From Streptomyces dangxiongensis (GTDB lineage Bacteria; Actinomycetota; Actinomycetes; Streptomycetales; Streptomycetaceae): a stretch of 64,000 nt of DNA. This document shows, piece by piece, positions 36,972-45,556 of the stretch (the first letter of the stretch is position 1; each line of letters begins with the position of its first letter). The stretch is from contig NZ_CP033073.1 of NCBI RefSeq assembly GCF_003675325.1, positions 6,324,001 to 6,388,000 on the forward strand, in the 5' to 3' direction. The notes under the pieces were generated by a model that did no database searches, was not told the DNA's origin, and saw nothing but the letters and a program-made list of their open reading frames with translations. The translations under genes and the position numbers were made by a program.

Positions 36972-37572
36972 CACGATCCCCGGCCCGCGCACCGAGGACC
37001 AACTGCCGCACACGGCCCAGGCCGCGGTGAAGATCGTGATCGTGGGCGGCTTCGGTGTCGGCAAGACCACCATGGTCGGGTCCGTCAGCGAGATCAGACC
37101 GCTGACCACCGAGGAGACGATGACCCAGGCCGGCATCGGCGTGGACGACGACTACGGCTCCGACTCCAAGACGGCCACCACCGTGGCCATGGACTTCGGT
37201 CGTATCAGCATCACCGACAAGCTCGTGCTCTACCTCTTCGGCACCCCCGGCCAGGAGCGCTTCTGGTTCCTGTGGAACGGACTGTTCGAAGGCGCTCTCG
37301 GCGCGGTCGTCCTGGTCGACACCCGGCGCCTGGAGGTCAGCTTCGACGTGATGGGCCGGCTGGAGGAGCGCGGCGTTCCCTTCGTCGTCGCCGTCAACTC
37401 CTTCCCGGACGGACCCCGTTACCCGGTCGAGGACCTGCGCACCGCGCTGGACCTGGCACCCGATGTCCCGATCATCGACTGCGACGTACGCCGGCGGGCC
37501 TCCAGCAAAGACGTGTTGATGACCCTCATGCGCTTCCTGCACTCCATCGCCCTCTCCGGCCCCCGCACCTGA
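36952..37572 (+). CDS. small GTPase of the conservon (RarD/CvnD type)
   Basis: 206 residues. P-loop GGFGVGKTT at 32-40, the G3 region YLFGTPGQERF (with Pro-Gly-Gln as in Ras-like GTPases) and the NSFPDGPRY region in place of a classical NKxD. It belongs to the MglA-like/DUF-ATP-bind conservon GTPases. It probably cycles between the membrane kinase-like protein and soluble state. It is translated from ATG 36952 inside the end of the previous gene. Confidence 0.92.
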   Translation: MDFNGSDTIPGPRTEDQLPHTAQAAVKIVIVGGFGVGKTTMVGSVSEIRPLTTEETMTQAGIGVDDDYGSDSKTATTVAMDFGRISITDKLVLYLFGTPGQERFWFLWNGLFEGALGAVVLVDTRRLEVSFDVMGRLEERGVPFVVAVNSFPDGPRYPVEDLRTALDLAPDVPIIDCDVRRRASSKDVLMTLMRFLHSIALSGPRT

Positions 37573-37618
37573 CCCGCCGCCCGACCGATCCCCCCACCAT
37601 CCGTTCCGGAGCGACACC

Positions 37619-39109
37619 GTGACGTCTGAATCCCCATCTCTGACCGGCACAGACCCCACGTCCGGCCCGCCGCCGGGCTGCCCGGCGCACGGCCTCGGCC
37701 CCGGGGGACTGCACCGGCTCTACGGCCCCGACGCCGAGGACCTCGGCAGCCTCTACGAGCGCCTGCGCGAGCAGCACGGCCCCGTGGCCCCCGTGCTGCT
37801 CCCCGACGACGTACCGATGTGGGTGGTGCTCGGGCACGCCGAGAACCTGCAACTGGTGCGCAGCCCCTCGCAGTACACCCGGGACAGCCGCATCTGGACC
37901 CCGCTGCTGGAGGGCACGGTCAAGCCCGACCACCCCCTCATGCCGCACATCGCCTGGCAGCCCATCTGCTCCCACGCCGAGGGGGACGAGCACCAGCGGC
38001 TGCGCGCGGCGGTCACCGCGGCCATGACCACCATCGACCACCGCAGCGTCCGCCGCCACATCGGCCGCCACACCCAGGCCCTGGTCAACGGCTTCTGCGA
38101 GCGGGGCCGGGCCGACCTGGTCTCCCAGTTCGCCGAGCATCTGCCGATGGCCGTCATGTGCGAGGTCCTCGGCATGCCCGAGGAGTACGACGACCGGATG
38201 GTGCAGGCCGCGCGGGACGCCCTCAAGGGCACCGAGACCGCCATCCAGAGCCATGGGTACGTCATGGACGCGCTCGGCCGGCTCACCACCCGCCGCCGGG
38301 CCCTGCCGGAGGACGACTTCACCAGTCACCTCATCGCCCACCCGGCCGGACTCACCGACGAGGAGGTCCGCGAACACCTGCGGCTGGTTCTCTTCGCGGC
38401 CTACGAGGCCACCGCCAACCTCCTCGCCAACGCGCTGCGCATGGTCCTGACCGAGCCGGGCTTCCGCGCCCAGCTCAACGGGGGCCAGATGACCGTGCCG
38501 GAGGCGATCGAGCAGTCGCTGTGGGACGAGCCGCCGTTCAGCACCGTCTTCGGCTACTACGCCAAGCAGGACACCGAGCTGGGCGGCCGGCGCATCCGCA
38601 AGGGCGACGGGCTGCTGTTCGCGCCCGCGCCGGGCAACCTCGACCCGCGCATCCGCCCGGACCTGTCCGCCGGCATGCAGGGCAACCGGTCCCACCTCGC
38701 CTTCGGCGGCGGACCGCACGAGTGCCCCGGCCAGGACATCGGCCGCGCGATCGCCGACGTCGGCGTCGACGCGCTGCTGACGCGGCTGTCCGACATCCAG
38801 CTCGACTGTGCGGAGGAGGAGCTGCGCTGGCGGTCGTCCATCGCCTCGCGGCATCTGGTGGCCCTGCCGGTGCGGTTCGAACCGAAGCCGCAGCAGGATG
38901 TGGAGATGCCGCCCCGGCCCGTGGCCCTACCGCCGCAGCGCTCCGCCCGGCAGGTCGGCACCGCGAGCAGCGCCCCGGCTCCGGCCGCCGCACCCCGGCC
39001 GGCGCCCCCGCGCCCGCCCCAGGCCCCGGCCCCGCTCCCCACGCCCGCGGAACCGTCCCGCCCCCGGGGCGCCTGGCGCCGCCTGCTGGCCTGGTGGCGC
39101 GGCGAGTGA
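37619..39109 (+). CDS. cytochrome P450 of the CYP157 type lacking the EXXR motif (RarE/CvnE)
   Basis: 496 residues from GTG 37619 (GGAGCG site). The heme-binding loop FGGGPHECPG supplies Cys369. The I-helix reads AAYEATA. The K-helix, normally ExxR, reads E298-Q-S-L301, so the otherwise invariant arginine is missing; this is a known trait of the CYP157 family. The last 80 residues are Pro/Ala-rich with a basic end, an unusual extension. It ends the conservon. The substrate and redox partner are unknown; the ferredoxin at 14700 is far away. Confidence 0.88.
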   Translation: MTSESPSLTGTDPTSGPPPGCPAHGLGPGGLHRLYGPDAEDLGSLYERLREQHGPVAPVLLPDDVPMWVVLGHAENLQLVRSPSQYTRDSRIWTPLLEGTVKPDHPLMPHIAWQPICSHAEGDEHQRLRAAVTAAMTTIDHRSVRRHIGRHTQALVNGFCERGRADLVSQFAEHLPMAVMCEVLGMPEEYDDRMVQAARDALKGTETAIQSHGYVMDALGRLTTRRRALPEDDFTSHLIAHPAGLTDEEVREHLRLVLFAAYEATANLLANALRMVLTEPGFRAQLNGGQMTVPEAIEQSLWDEPPFSTVFGYYAKQDTELGGRRIRKGDGLLFAPAPGNLDPRIRPDLSAGMQGNRSHLAFGGGPHECPGQDIGRAIADVGVDALLTRLSDIQLDCAEEELRWRSSIASRHLVALPVRFEPKPQQDVEMPPRPVALPPQRSARQVGTASSAPAPAAAPRPAPPRPPQAPAPLPTPAEPSRPRGAWRRLLAWWRGE

Positions 39110-39188
39110 CGCACCGGCACCTTCGGGTGAGGGCCGGCCGTCCGCCGGGGTCCGCCTTCCCGGGCCCGGAACAGTCCCCTGGCCCGGA

Positions 39189-40139
39189 CTAGTCTCCGGC
39201 GGCCCACTCGTCGTACGACGTCCAGGCCCTCAGTGCGCGTCCGGTGACGAACGTGTGCTCCGTGCCGGTCACCGGATCGGTGAACTCCAGTTGGCGGGCG
39301 AGCAGTTGGAGCGGGCGGCGGAAGTCGCCGACCGGTACGGGGGCGGTCACCTCCGGGTAGAGGGGGTCGCCGAGGACGGGCACGCCGAGGGCGCTCAGAT
39401 GGACCCGGAGCTGGTGGGTCTGCCCGGTCGCCGGGAGCAGCCGGTAGCGGGCCAGTCCGTCCCGGTGGCCGGCGAGCTCCACCCGCGTCTCGGCGTTCGG
39501 TTCGCCCGCCACCTCCCGGGCGGCCGGCATCCCGCGCTCCTTCACGATCCTGCTGCGTACGGTGCGGGGCAGGTCGAGCGCGGGATCGTACGGCGTGACC
39601 GCCTCGTACTCCTTGCGCACCAGCCGGTCCCGGAACAGCGTCTGGTAGGCGCCCCGCTCCCCGGGCCGCACGGTGAACAGCACCAGCCCCGCCGTGAGCC
39701 GGTCCAAACGGTGCGCCGCCGTCAGCGTCGGGAGGTCCAGCTCGCGCCGGAGCCGGGCCAGCGCGGTCTCGGCGACGTGCGAGCCGCGCGGGGTCGTGGC
39801 CAGGAAGTGCGGCTTGTCGGCCACCACGATGTGCTCGTCCCGGTACACCACCTCCACCGGGAACGGCACCGGCACCTCCGCGGGCAGCTCGCGGTGGAAC
39901 CACACGAACATCCCCGGCCGGTACGGCGCCCCGGGGGACACGGGCCGTCCGTCGGCGCCGACCACCAGCCCCGCGTCGAACATCGACGCGACCACCCCGG
40001 GCCCGGCGCCGGTGAGCCGGTCCACCAGGTGTTCCCGCACGGTCGCCCACGTCCCGTCCACGGGCAGCCGCACCCGTACGGGGTCCACACCGTCGCGCTG
40101 GGGGAGCGGGGCGGGCGGGGGCGGCGTACGGCGTCTCAT
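39189..40139 (-). CDS. RluA-family pseudouridine synthase
   Basis: 316 residues. An S4-like N-terminal part (about 35-90) precedes the catalytic domain with HRLDRLTAGLVLF, whose Asp is the RluA-family nucleophile, and the RKEYEAV segment. It should isomerise uridines in rRNA or tRNA; the exact site is unknown. On the minus strand TACCCT ends 8 bp before the ATG, so the mRNA may be leaderless. Confidence 0.9.
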   Translation of the reverse strand: MRRRTPPPPAPLPQRDGVDPVRVRLPVDGTWATVREHLVDRLTGAGPGVVASMFDAGLVVGADGRPVSPGAPYRPGMFVWFHRELPAEVPVPFPVEVVYRDEHIVVADKPHFLATTPRGSHVAETALARLRRELDLPTLTAAHRLDRLTAGLVLFTVRPGERGAYQTLFRDRLVRKEYEAVTPYDPALDLPRTVRSRIVKERGMPAAREVAGEPNAETRVELAGHRDGLARYRLLPATGQTHQLRVHLSALGVPVLGDPLYPEVTAPVPVGDFRRPLQLLARQLEFTDPVTGTEHTFVTGRALRAWTSYDEWAAGD

Positions 40140-40222
40140 CGCGTCAAGGGTACGGGGGCGGTCACTCGGTGGCCGCCGTAAATGGGTGGGCCACCGGCCG
40201 CACGGTCGGCAGGATGGGGATC

Positions 40223-40810
40223 ATGCCGTTCCTCAGCAGCCCGGTTCTGATCCCCGGGGCCCTCGCCCGCATCCCCCAGCCCGCTCTCCCGGCCGGTGAC
40301 GGCCTGGTCCTGCGCCCGTGGCGGGCCGAGGACGCGCCCGCCGTGCACGCGGCCTTCCAGGATCCGGTGATGCACCAGTGGCACATCAGGTCCTCGGACT
40401 CGGTCGGGGAGGCCGCCGACTGGATCACGCGGTGGCGCAAGGGCTGGGAGGCCGAACAGGACGCCCAGTGGGCCGTCGCGGACGAGATCACGGACGAGCT
40501 GCTGGGCCGGGTCGCGCTGCGCCAGATCCTGCTCGGGGACGGCGCCGCCGAGGTCGCGTACTGGACGGTGGCGCGGGCCCGCGGCCGGGGTGTCGCCGCG
40601 CGTGCGACGTCCGCGCTGGCCCACTGGGCGTTCGAGGAGATCGGCTTCCACCGCCTGGAGCTGACCCACGCCCTCGCCAACGAGGCGTCCTGCCGCGTCG
40701 CCGTGAAGGCCGGCTTCTCCCTGGAGGGCACCAAGCGCAGCGCCCTGCTGCACCCGGACGGCTGGCACGACATGCATCTGCACGCGCGTGTGCGGGGCGA
40801 CGGCGCCTGA
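40223..40810 (+). CDS. GNAT-family N-acetyltransferase (RimJ-like)
   Basis: 195 residues from ATG 40223; another in-frame ATG lies at 40214. The acetyl-CoA loop reads ARARGRGVAARATSAL (R-x-x-G-x-A type), and the end ANEASCRVAVKAGFSLEGTKRSALLHPDGWHDM is typical of RimJ/RimL-like enzymes that acetylate protein N-termini or small amines. The substrate cannot be assigned. It is convergent with the siderophore-interacting protein gene. Confidence 0.88.
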   Translation: MPFLSSPVLIPGALARIPQPALPAGDGLVLRPWRAEDAPAVHAAFQDPVMHQWHIRSSDSVGEAADWITRWRKGWEAEQDAQWAVADEITDELLGRVALRQILLGDGAAEVAYWTVARARGRGVAARATSALAHWAFEEIGFHRLELTHALANEASCRVAVKAGFSLEGTKRSALLHPDGWHDMHLHARVRGDGA

Positions 40811-40844
40811 CGGGACCGCCGGCCCGCCGTGCCTGCCGGTCCCG
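40811..40844. terminator. bidirectional terminator
   Basis: CGGGACCG (40811-40818) pairs with CGGTCCCG (40837-40844) across an 18-nt GC-rich loop between convergent genes that end at 40810 and 40846. Confidence 0.6.
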
Positions 40845-40845
40845 C

Positions 40846-41691
40846 TCAGGCCGCCGTGGCCGTGCGCTCCTGCTCGGCCTCGATCCGGGCGTTCCACTCC
40901 CGCTTGGAGGCCTGCCAGCCGTCCTCGTTGTGGCCGAGGCGCCAGTAACCGGAGATCGACAGATCCTCGCGCGGCAGCTGCCGTTCGACGCGGAGCAGCC
41001 GGCGCAGTTCCTTGACGAATCCCGCTTCGCCGTGCACGAACGCCTGCGGCCGGCCCTCGGGGAACCGGAGCCCGCGCACGGCCTCCAGCAGGGCCTCGCC
41101 GACCGGCCGGTCCCCGCGGTGCAGCCAGACGACCGGCACCTCGGTGTCGATCTTCTGCTCCTCCTCGGGCCCGGACACCTCCACGAAGGCGTGCGCACGG
41201 GCGCCGGCGGGCAGCGTCTCCAGGGCGCGGGCGATCGCGGGCAGGGCGCTCTCGTCACCGGCGAACAGGTGCCAGCCGGCCTCCGGGTCGGGCGCGTAGG
41301 CGCCACCGGGGCCCATGAAGCGCACGGTCTCGCCGGGCCGCACGCGGGCGGCCCACGGCCCGGCCAGGCCCTCGTCGCCGTGGATCACGAAGTCGATGGT
41401 CAGTTCCCGCAGTTCGGGATCCCAGGCGCGCACGGTGTACGTCCGGGTCACCGGCCACTGCTCGCGCGGGAACTCGGCGCGGATCCGTTCCACGTCGAAG
41501 GGCTCGGGGTAGGTGACGCCGGGGACGCCGAACAGCAGCTTCACATAGTGGTCGGTGCAGGTGTCCGCGGGGAATCCGGCGAGGTGCTCGCCGCCGAGCA
41601 CCACACGCTGCATGTGCGGGGTCAGTCGTTCGGTCCGCACAACCTGGGCGGTATGGGGCTTGCGCGGCTTTCGTCCAGGACGTTCTGCCAT
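40846..41691 (-). CDS. siderophore-interacting protein (ferric-siderophore reductase, SIP family)
   Basis: 281 residues from ATG 41691 behind CAGGAGG. An FAD-binding barrel (about 12-120, with RTYTVRAWDPELRELTIDFVIHG) and a NAD(P)H-binding half (HLFAGDESALPAIARALETL, GEAGFVKELRRLL) match the ViuB/SIP family. These enzymes reduce Fe3+ bound to imported siderophores in the cytosol. An iron box at 41712-41725 predicts repression by DmdR1/IdeR when iron is plentiful. No siderophore transporter lies in the window. Confidence 0.94.
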   Translation of the reverse strand: MAERPGRKPRKPHTAQVVRTERLTPHMQRVVLGGEHLAGFPADTCTDHYVKLLFGVPGVTYPEPFDVERIRAEFPREQWPVTRTYTVRAWDPELRELTIDFVIHGDEGLAGPWAARVRPGETVRFMGPGGAYAPDPEAGWHLFAGDESALPAIARALETLPAGARAHAFVEVSGPEEEQKIDTEVPVVWLHRGDRPVGEALLEAVRGLRFPEGRPQAFVHGEAGFVKELRRLLRVERQLPREDLSISGYWRLGHNEDGWQASKREWNARIEAEQERTATAA

Positions 41692-41709
41692 CACGGCCTC
41701 CTGCTTATT

Positions 41710-41728
41710 GGTTAGGTAAACCTAAGTT
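41710..41728. promoter_or_regulatory. DmdR/IdeR iron box
   Basis: TTAGGTAAACCTAA (41712-41725) has perfect TTAGG/CCTAA arms, the core of the actinobacterial iron box (TTAGGTTAGGCTAACCTAA). It lies 21 bp upstream of the SIP gene, so it should overlap its promoter. Confidence 0.85.
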
Positions 41729-41807
41729 AGCACTCGCTTTCTGTGAACGTCCCGTTCCCCAGGGCTCGATGGGAGCCCTTTGCCGGAATATTCCGGTCAG
41801 GTTCCCG

Positions 41808-42734
41808 TCAAGGCCGCTCGGCCAGCGTGTCCAGCAGTCGCTGGAGGGAGCCGCCGAGACCCCACCGCCGCGCCAGGTCCTCCAGGGCCGCCGGGTCGCG
41901 CGGGGTGCGCGGCAGGGCGGTGTCGACGTCCGGCACCGGCACGTCCGCGGCCACCCGCACCACCTTCGGCGCGACCGCGACGTACGCCCGGGCCTCGGTG
42001 AGCCGCCTCCGCTGCGACGGTGTGAGCCTCGCCCGCGGATCGTCGACCGCCGCCATGATCCCGGCCAGGTCGCCGAACTCGGTGAGCAGCTTGGCGGCCG
42101 TCTTCTCGCCGATGCCGGCCACGCCCGGCAGGCCGTCGCTCGGGTCGCCGCGCAGCAGCGCCAGATCCGCGTACCCCCGGCCGTCGACGCCGTACTTCTC
42201 GCGCAGCACCGCCTCGTCGGTCAACTGGAGCGTGCCGACGCCCTTCAGCGGATACAGCACCCGGATCCCGCGCCCGTCGTCCACCAACTGGTACAGGTCG
42301 CGGTCGCCCGTGACGATGTCCACCTGCTCCCCGGCGCGCGCGGTGAACGTGCCGATCACGTCGTCGGCCTCGTACCCGGCGACCCCGACGCGCGCGATCC
42401 CGATCGCGTCCAGCACCTCCTCGATGACCGGCACCTGCGGGGCGAGCGCGTCCGGCACCTCCTCCTCGTCCGGCGCGTCCGCGCGCTCCCCGGCGACCCG
42501 GTGCGCCTTGTAGGTGGGGATGAGGTCCACCCGCCACCGCGGCCGCCAGTCGGCGTCCATGCAGGCCACCAGCCGCTCCGGCCGGTGGTCGCGCACCAGC
42601 CGGTCGATAAAGTCCAGCAGTCCGCGCACGGCGTTGACGGGCGTACCGTCCGGCGCCTTCACGGAGTCCGGGACGCCGAAGTAGGCGCGGAAGTACAGCG
42701 AGGCGGTGTCGAGGAGCATGAGTCGTCCGGTCAC
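41808..42734 (-). CDS. 5'-3' exonuclease (DNA polymerase I N-terminal-domain-like)
   Basis: 308 residues from GTG 42734; MLLD at 42719 is an alternative. It has the FEN/5'-nuclease fold: LLDTASLYFRAYFG, DADWRPRWR, GYEADDVIGT with catalytic acidic residues, VTGDRDLYQLV, and the helix-hairpin-helix GVAGIGEKTAAKLL. No polymerase domain is attached, so it is a stand-alone XNI-like flap endonuclease or 5' exonuclease for replication and repair. It lies upstream of the SIP gene on the same strand but the iron box separates them. Confidence 0.92.
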   Translation of the reverse strand: MTGRLMLLDTASLYFRAYFGVPDSVKAPDGTPVNAVRGLLDFIDRLVRDHRPERLVACMDADWRPRWRVDLIPTYKAHRVAGERADAPDEEEVPDALAPQVPVIEEVLDAIGIARVGVAGYEADDVIGTFTARAGEQVDIVTGDRDLYQLVDDGRGIRVLYPLKGVGTLQLTDEAVLREKYGVDGRGYADLALLRGDPSDGLPGVAGIGEKTAAKLLTEFGDLAGIMAAVDDPRARLTPSQRRRLTEARAYVAVAPKVVRVAADVPVPDVDTALPRTPRDPAALEDLARRWGLGGSLQRLLDTLAERP

Positions 42735-43085
42735 GCTCGCATCATGCCGTACGGCACCGACACCGCCCCGGCCGCGACAGCGTCCATGGCTACGGAAAGG
42801 ATCAGGACAATCGCTCAAAGTGACTGCCAGTGGACCGCGCCGGGGTGCCCGGCCCAGTTGGGCGGCGTGTTTCTCCGCCGCCGGGGCCGGGTCCCGGGCC
42901 GGTCCCGGTGCCTGCGATGCTGGCGCGAAAGGTGAGGGTGGAGGGTCACGGGGATGTCAGGGATGTGACAGCACGTGAAACGGTTTGCCGAACATGCGTA
43001 GGGTGCAGAGAAGTCATCGGGAGAGGTGTGCCCCCGGGAGGGCACCCGGACAGCGGCACGACGAGTGAGGGAGGGAGCCGGAGCG
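42735..43085. promoter_or_regulatory. 351-bp divergent promoter region
   Basis: It lies between the exonuclease gene (minus) and the XRE-cupin regulator (plus). A -10-like TAGGGT at 42999-43004 is suitable for the regulator, with a poor -35. GGATGTCA and GGATGTGACA at 42951-42970 form an imperfect direct repeat. No gene is seen. Confidence 0.35.
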
Positions 43086-43658
43086 ATGGGCGACCACAAA
43101 GAGCAGCAGCCCGTGCGGGTGGGCGCGGCCGTCCGCCGGCGCCGCCGTGCGCTGGAACTGACCCTCGCCGTCGTGGCCGAGCGCAGCGGCCTGTCGGTGC
43201 CCTTCCTCAGCCAGGTCGAGAACGACCGGGCCCGCCCGAGCAGTACCTCCCTGGAGAAGCTGGCCGACGCCCTGCGCACCACGGCCGTGGAACTCCTCGC
43301 CGCCGCCGATCCGGCGGCCAGCGTGGACGTGGTCCGGGCCGAGCAGGTCGCCGAGGGCGACTTCGACCCGAGGACCCGCTCCCTGGTGCGCGGCCACCAC
43401 CAGTTGCACGCCTCCGAGTTCACCGGCGACCACGACGCCGGCCGCGAGTTCCAGCACCGCAACGACGAGCTGATGTACGTCGCCGACGGCGCGGTGGAGA
43501 TCGAGGCCGAGGGCCGGGCCTACCGCCTCGGTCGCGGCGACACCCTGTATCTGACCGGCGGGGTCCGCCACCGCTGGCGGGCCACGGTCCCGGACACCCG
43601 GGTCGTCGTCGTGGCGGTCGCCGAGCACATCGAGGCCGTCCAGGACCGGTCCCGCTGA
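43086..43658 (+). CDS. XRE-family regulator with C-terminal cupin domain
   Basis: 190 residues from ATG 43086 (GGAG site). HTH at about 12-65 (VRRRRRALELTLAVVAERSGLSVPFLSQVENDRARPS), cupin at about 105-185 (FQHRNDELMYVADGAVEIEAEGRAYRLGRGDTLYLTGGVRHRWRA). Such proteins sense small molecules through the cupin pocket. It is 3 bp upstream of a metal-receptor-like protein gene, so the two are coupled and may share a ligand. Confidence 0.92.
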   Translation: MGDHKEQQPVRVGAAVRRRRRALELTLAVVAERSGLSVPFLSQVENDRARPSSTSLEKLADALRTTAVELLAAADPAASVDVVRAEQVAEGDFDPRTRSLVRGHHQLHASEFTGDHDAGREFQHRNDELMYVADGAVEIEAEGRAYRLGRGDTLYLTGGVRHRWRATVPDTRVVVVAVAEHIEAVQDRSR

Positions 43659-43661
43659 GCC

Positions 43662-44420
43662 GTGGCGACGGGTGGGCGCAAGCGCGACGTCGCGGCCGGG
43701 GTGCGGGCCGTCTCCCTCGTCCCGTCGCTGACGGAGGCGGTCGCCGTCACGCTCCCGGGGGTGCTGGCCGGCGCCACGGACTGGTGTGAGCGTCCGGCGG
43801 ACCTGGACGTCGTCCGGATCGGCGGCACGAAGAACCCGGACGTGGACCGGATCGTCTCGCTGGCCCCCGACCTGGTGATCGCCAACGAGGAGGAGAACCG
43901 CGCCCCCGACCTGGCCGCCCTGCGCGCGGCGGGCCTGGAAGTACTGGTCACCGAGGTGCGGACCGTGCCGCAGGCCCTCACCGAGCTGGACCGCGTGCTC
44001 ACCGCGTGCGGCGCGTCCGGGCGGCCGGCCTGGCTGGCCGAGGCGGAGGCGGCCTGGGCGGCCCTGCCGGAGCCGGTGGAGCGCAGGACGGCGGTCGTAC
44101 CGGTCTGGCGCCGCCCCTGGATGGTCCTCGGCCGGGACACCTTCGCCGGTGACGTCCTCGCCCGCCTGGGCGTGGACCACGCGTACGCCGCCGCCCCCGA
44201 GCGCTACCCCTGCGTTCCGCTGCACGAGCTGCGCGCGGCGGAGCCGGACCTCGTCGTCCTCCCCGACGAGCCGTACCGCTTCACCGCCGACGACGGCCCG
44301 GAAGCCTTCCCCGGCCTGCCCTGCGCCCTGGTCAGCGGACGGCACCTGACCTGGTACGGGCCGTCGCTGGCACGGGCTCCACGGGTGCTGGCCGCGGCGC
44401 TGCGAGCAGCTCGCCGCTGA
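43662..44420 (+). CDS. BtuF/FecB-like helical-backbone substrate-binding protein without signal peptide
   Basis: 252 residues from GTG 43662, directly after the regulator. The fold matches type III solute-binding proteins for cobalamin or ferric chelates: AVSLVPSLTEAV, IGGTKNPDVDRIVSLAPDLVIANEEEN, and a C-terminal half (MVLGRDTFAGDVLARLGVDHAY). No signal peptide or lipobox is present, so it is predicted cytosolic, and no ABC transporter is adjacent. It may be an intracellular binder or sensor. Its 3' end overlaps the convergent TDT gene by 89 bp. Confidence 0.8.
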   Translation: MATGGRKRDVAAGVRAVSLVPSLTEAVAVTLPGVLAGATDWCERPADLDVVRIGGTKNPDVDRIVSLAPDLVIANEEENRAPDLAALRAAGLEVLVTEVRTVPQALTELDRVLTACGASGRPAWLAEAEAAWAALPEPVERRTAVVPVWRRPWMVLGRDTFAGDVLARLGVDHAYAAAPERYPCVPLHELRAAEPDLVVLPDEPYRFTADDGPEAFPGLPCALVSGRHLTWYGPSLARAPRVLAAALRAARR

Positions 44421-45483
44421 GCAGGCCGCGCGCGGTGCCGCAGGCCGCCGCGAGCCAGGCCGCCACCAGGACGGCGTACAGGCCGGCGGCCAGGACGTCG
44501 TACACGGCGAGACCGGTGTGCCGGGCGAGGGCCGCGGCACCGGTCACGCAGGTGCCCACCGGGAAGGTGAACGCCCACCACGCCAGTGTGAACCCCATGC
44601 CGTGACGCCGGGCCCGCACCACGAGCGCGACGGACAGCCCCAGCCACAGCAGCGCGAACCCCATGACCGGCACCCCGTACAGCACGGCGAAGACCGCGAG
44701 ACCACGGTCGTACGGGGCCGGTACGACCCCCTCGGCGGCGTCCGCGACCAGCGCCACGGCGGTGGTGGACTGCCCGAGCGGGCCCAGGACCAGGAACAGG
44801 ACCGGGGTGAGCGCGGGCGGCAGCGGCCCGGACGTGATCAGCCGGGCGAAGACCAGCGGCAGCATCAGCAGCACGGCCAGCAGGCTCAGCCCGAACAGCG
44901 CGAAGGAGCCCAGCAGCAGGGTCTCGCGCGGCTGGCCCGGCGGCAGGTGCGGCACCAGCAGCGGGCCGGCCGCGGCCGACACCATGGGCGCGACGAGCGG
45001 CAGCAGCCACACCGGGGTGGCCTCGGCGACCCCGGCACGGTGCCGTACGGCCATCAGGTACGGGACGGCCACGGCGGCCCCGAGCCCGGTCACCGTACCG
45101 GTGGTGAACAGCACGGAGTCCAGGGTGACCGCCGCGCGCGTGCCGATCAGCTCCCGTCCGGTCGTCAGGGCGCCGCCGCCCACCGCCAGCAGGGCCATCG
45201 CCGGACAGCCGTAGAAGGGGGCCGTCGCCGGGTCGAGGAGGTGGGCGCGGGCCTGGTCGCGATGGCGGGACCAGTGCAGGGTCCGGGCGGTCAGCAGCAC
45301 CACCAGCAGGAGCAGGGACAGCGCCCAGACGGCCGCGAGGACACCGCGCGAGCCATGCCCGGTCCCGGGCAGCGCGACACCGGCCGAGCCGACGACGGCG
45401 GTGCCCATGACGGAGGCGTACCAGTTCGGGCCGAGATGCCGGACCCGGTCGGCGCGGAACAGGGGCTGGGCTGCGGTGACCAT
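44332..45483 (-). CDS. TDT-family (TehA/SLAC1-like) transporter
   Basis: 383 residues with about ten hydrophobic helices. It opens HLGPNWYASVMGTAVVG and contains TGTVTGLGAAVAVPYLM and WLLPLVAPMVSAAAGP, features of tellurite-resistance/dicarboxylate or sulfite exporters. The ion carried is not predictable. It is divergent from a LysR-family gene that probably controls it. Its 3' end overlaps the convergent gene, leaving no terminator between them. Confidence 0.87.
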   Translation of the reverse strand: MVTAAQPLFRADRVRHLGPNWYASVMGTAVVGSAGVALPGTGHGSRGVLAAVWALSLLLLVVLLTARTLHWSRHRDQARAHLLDPATAPFYGCPAMALLAVGGGALTTGRELIGTRAAVTLDSVLFTTGTVTGLGAAVAVPYLMAVRHRAGVAEATPVWLLPLVAPMVSAAAGPLLVPHLPPGQPRETLLLGSFALFGLSLLAVLLMLPLVFARLITSGPLPPALTPVLFLVLGPLGQSTTAVALVADAAEGVVPAPYDRGLAVFAVLYGVPVMGFALLWLGLSVALVVRARRHGMGFTLAWWAFTFPVGTCVTGAAALARHTGLAVYDVLAAGLYAVLVAAWLAAACGTARGLLSGELLAAPRPAPVEPVPATARTRSGAVR

Positions 45484-45539
45484 GCGTCCACGATGCCGTC
45501 ACCGCCCGCCACGGGCCAGGGAGTCCCGTCCTATGAGGA

Positions 45540-45556
45540 CATAAGCTGGTCTTATG
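45540..45556. promoter_or_regulatory. inverted repeat overlapping the LysR start codon
   Basis: CATAAG-CTGGT-CTTATG (45540-45556) includes the ATG at 45554. It contains the T-N11-A spacing expected of LysR-type sites and lies between the divergent transporter and lysR genes, so autorepression is likely. Confidence 0.45.

Noticed and set aside
42785..42812. TTGTCCTGA...TAGCCA upstream of the 5'-3' exonuclease as a PafBC promoter
   Set aside because: The spacer is 9 bp, the -10 does not fit TANNNT and several nonamer positions differ.
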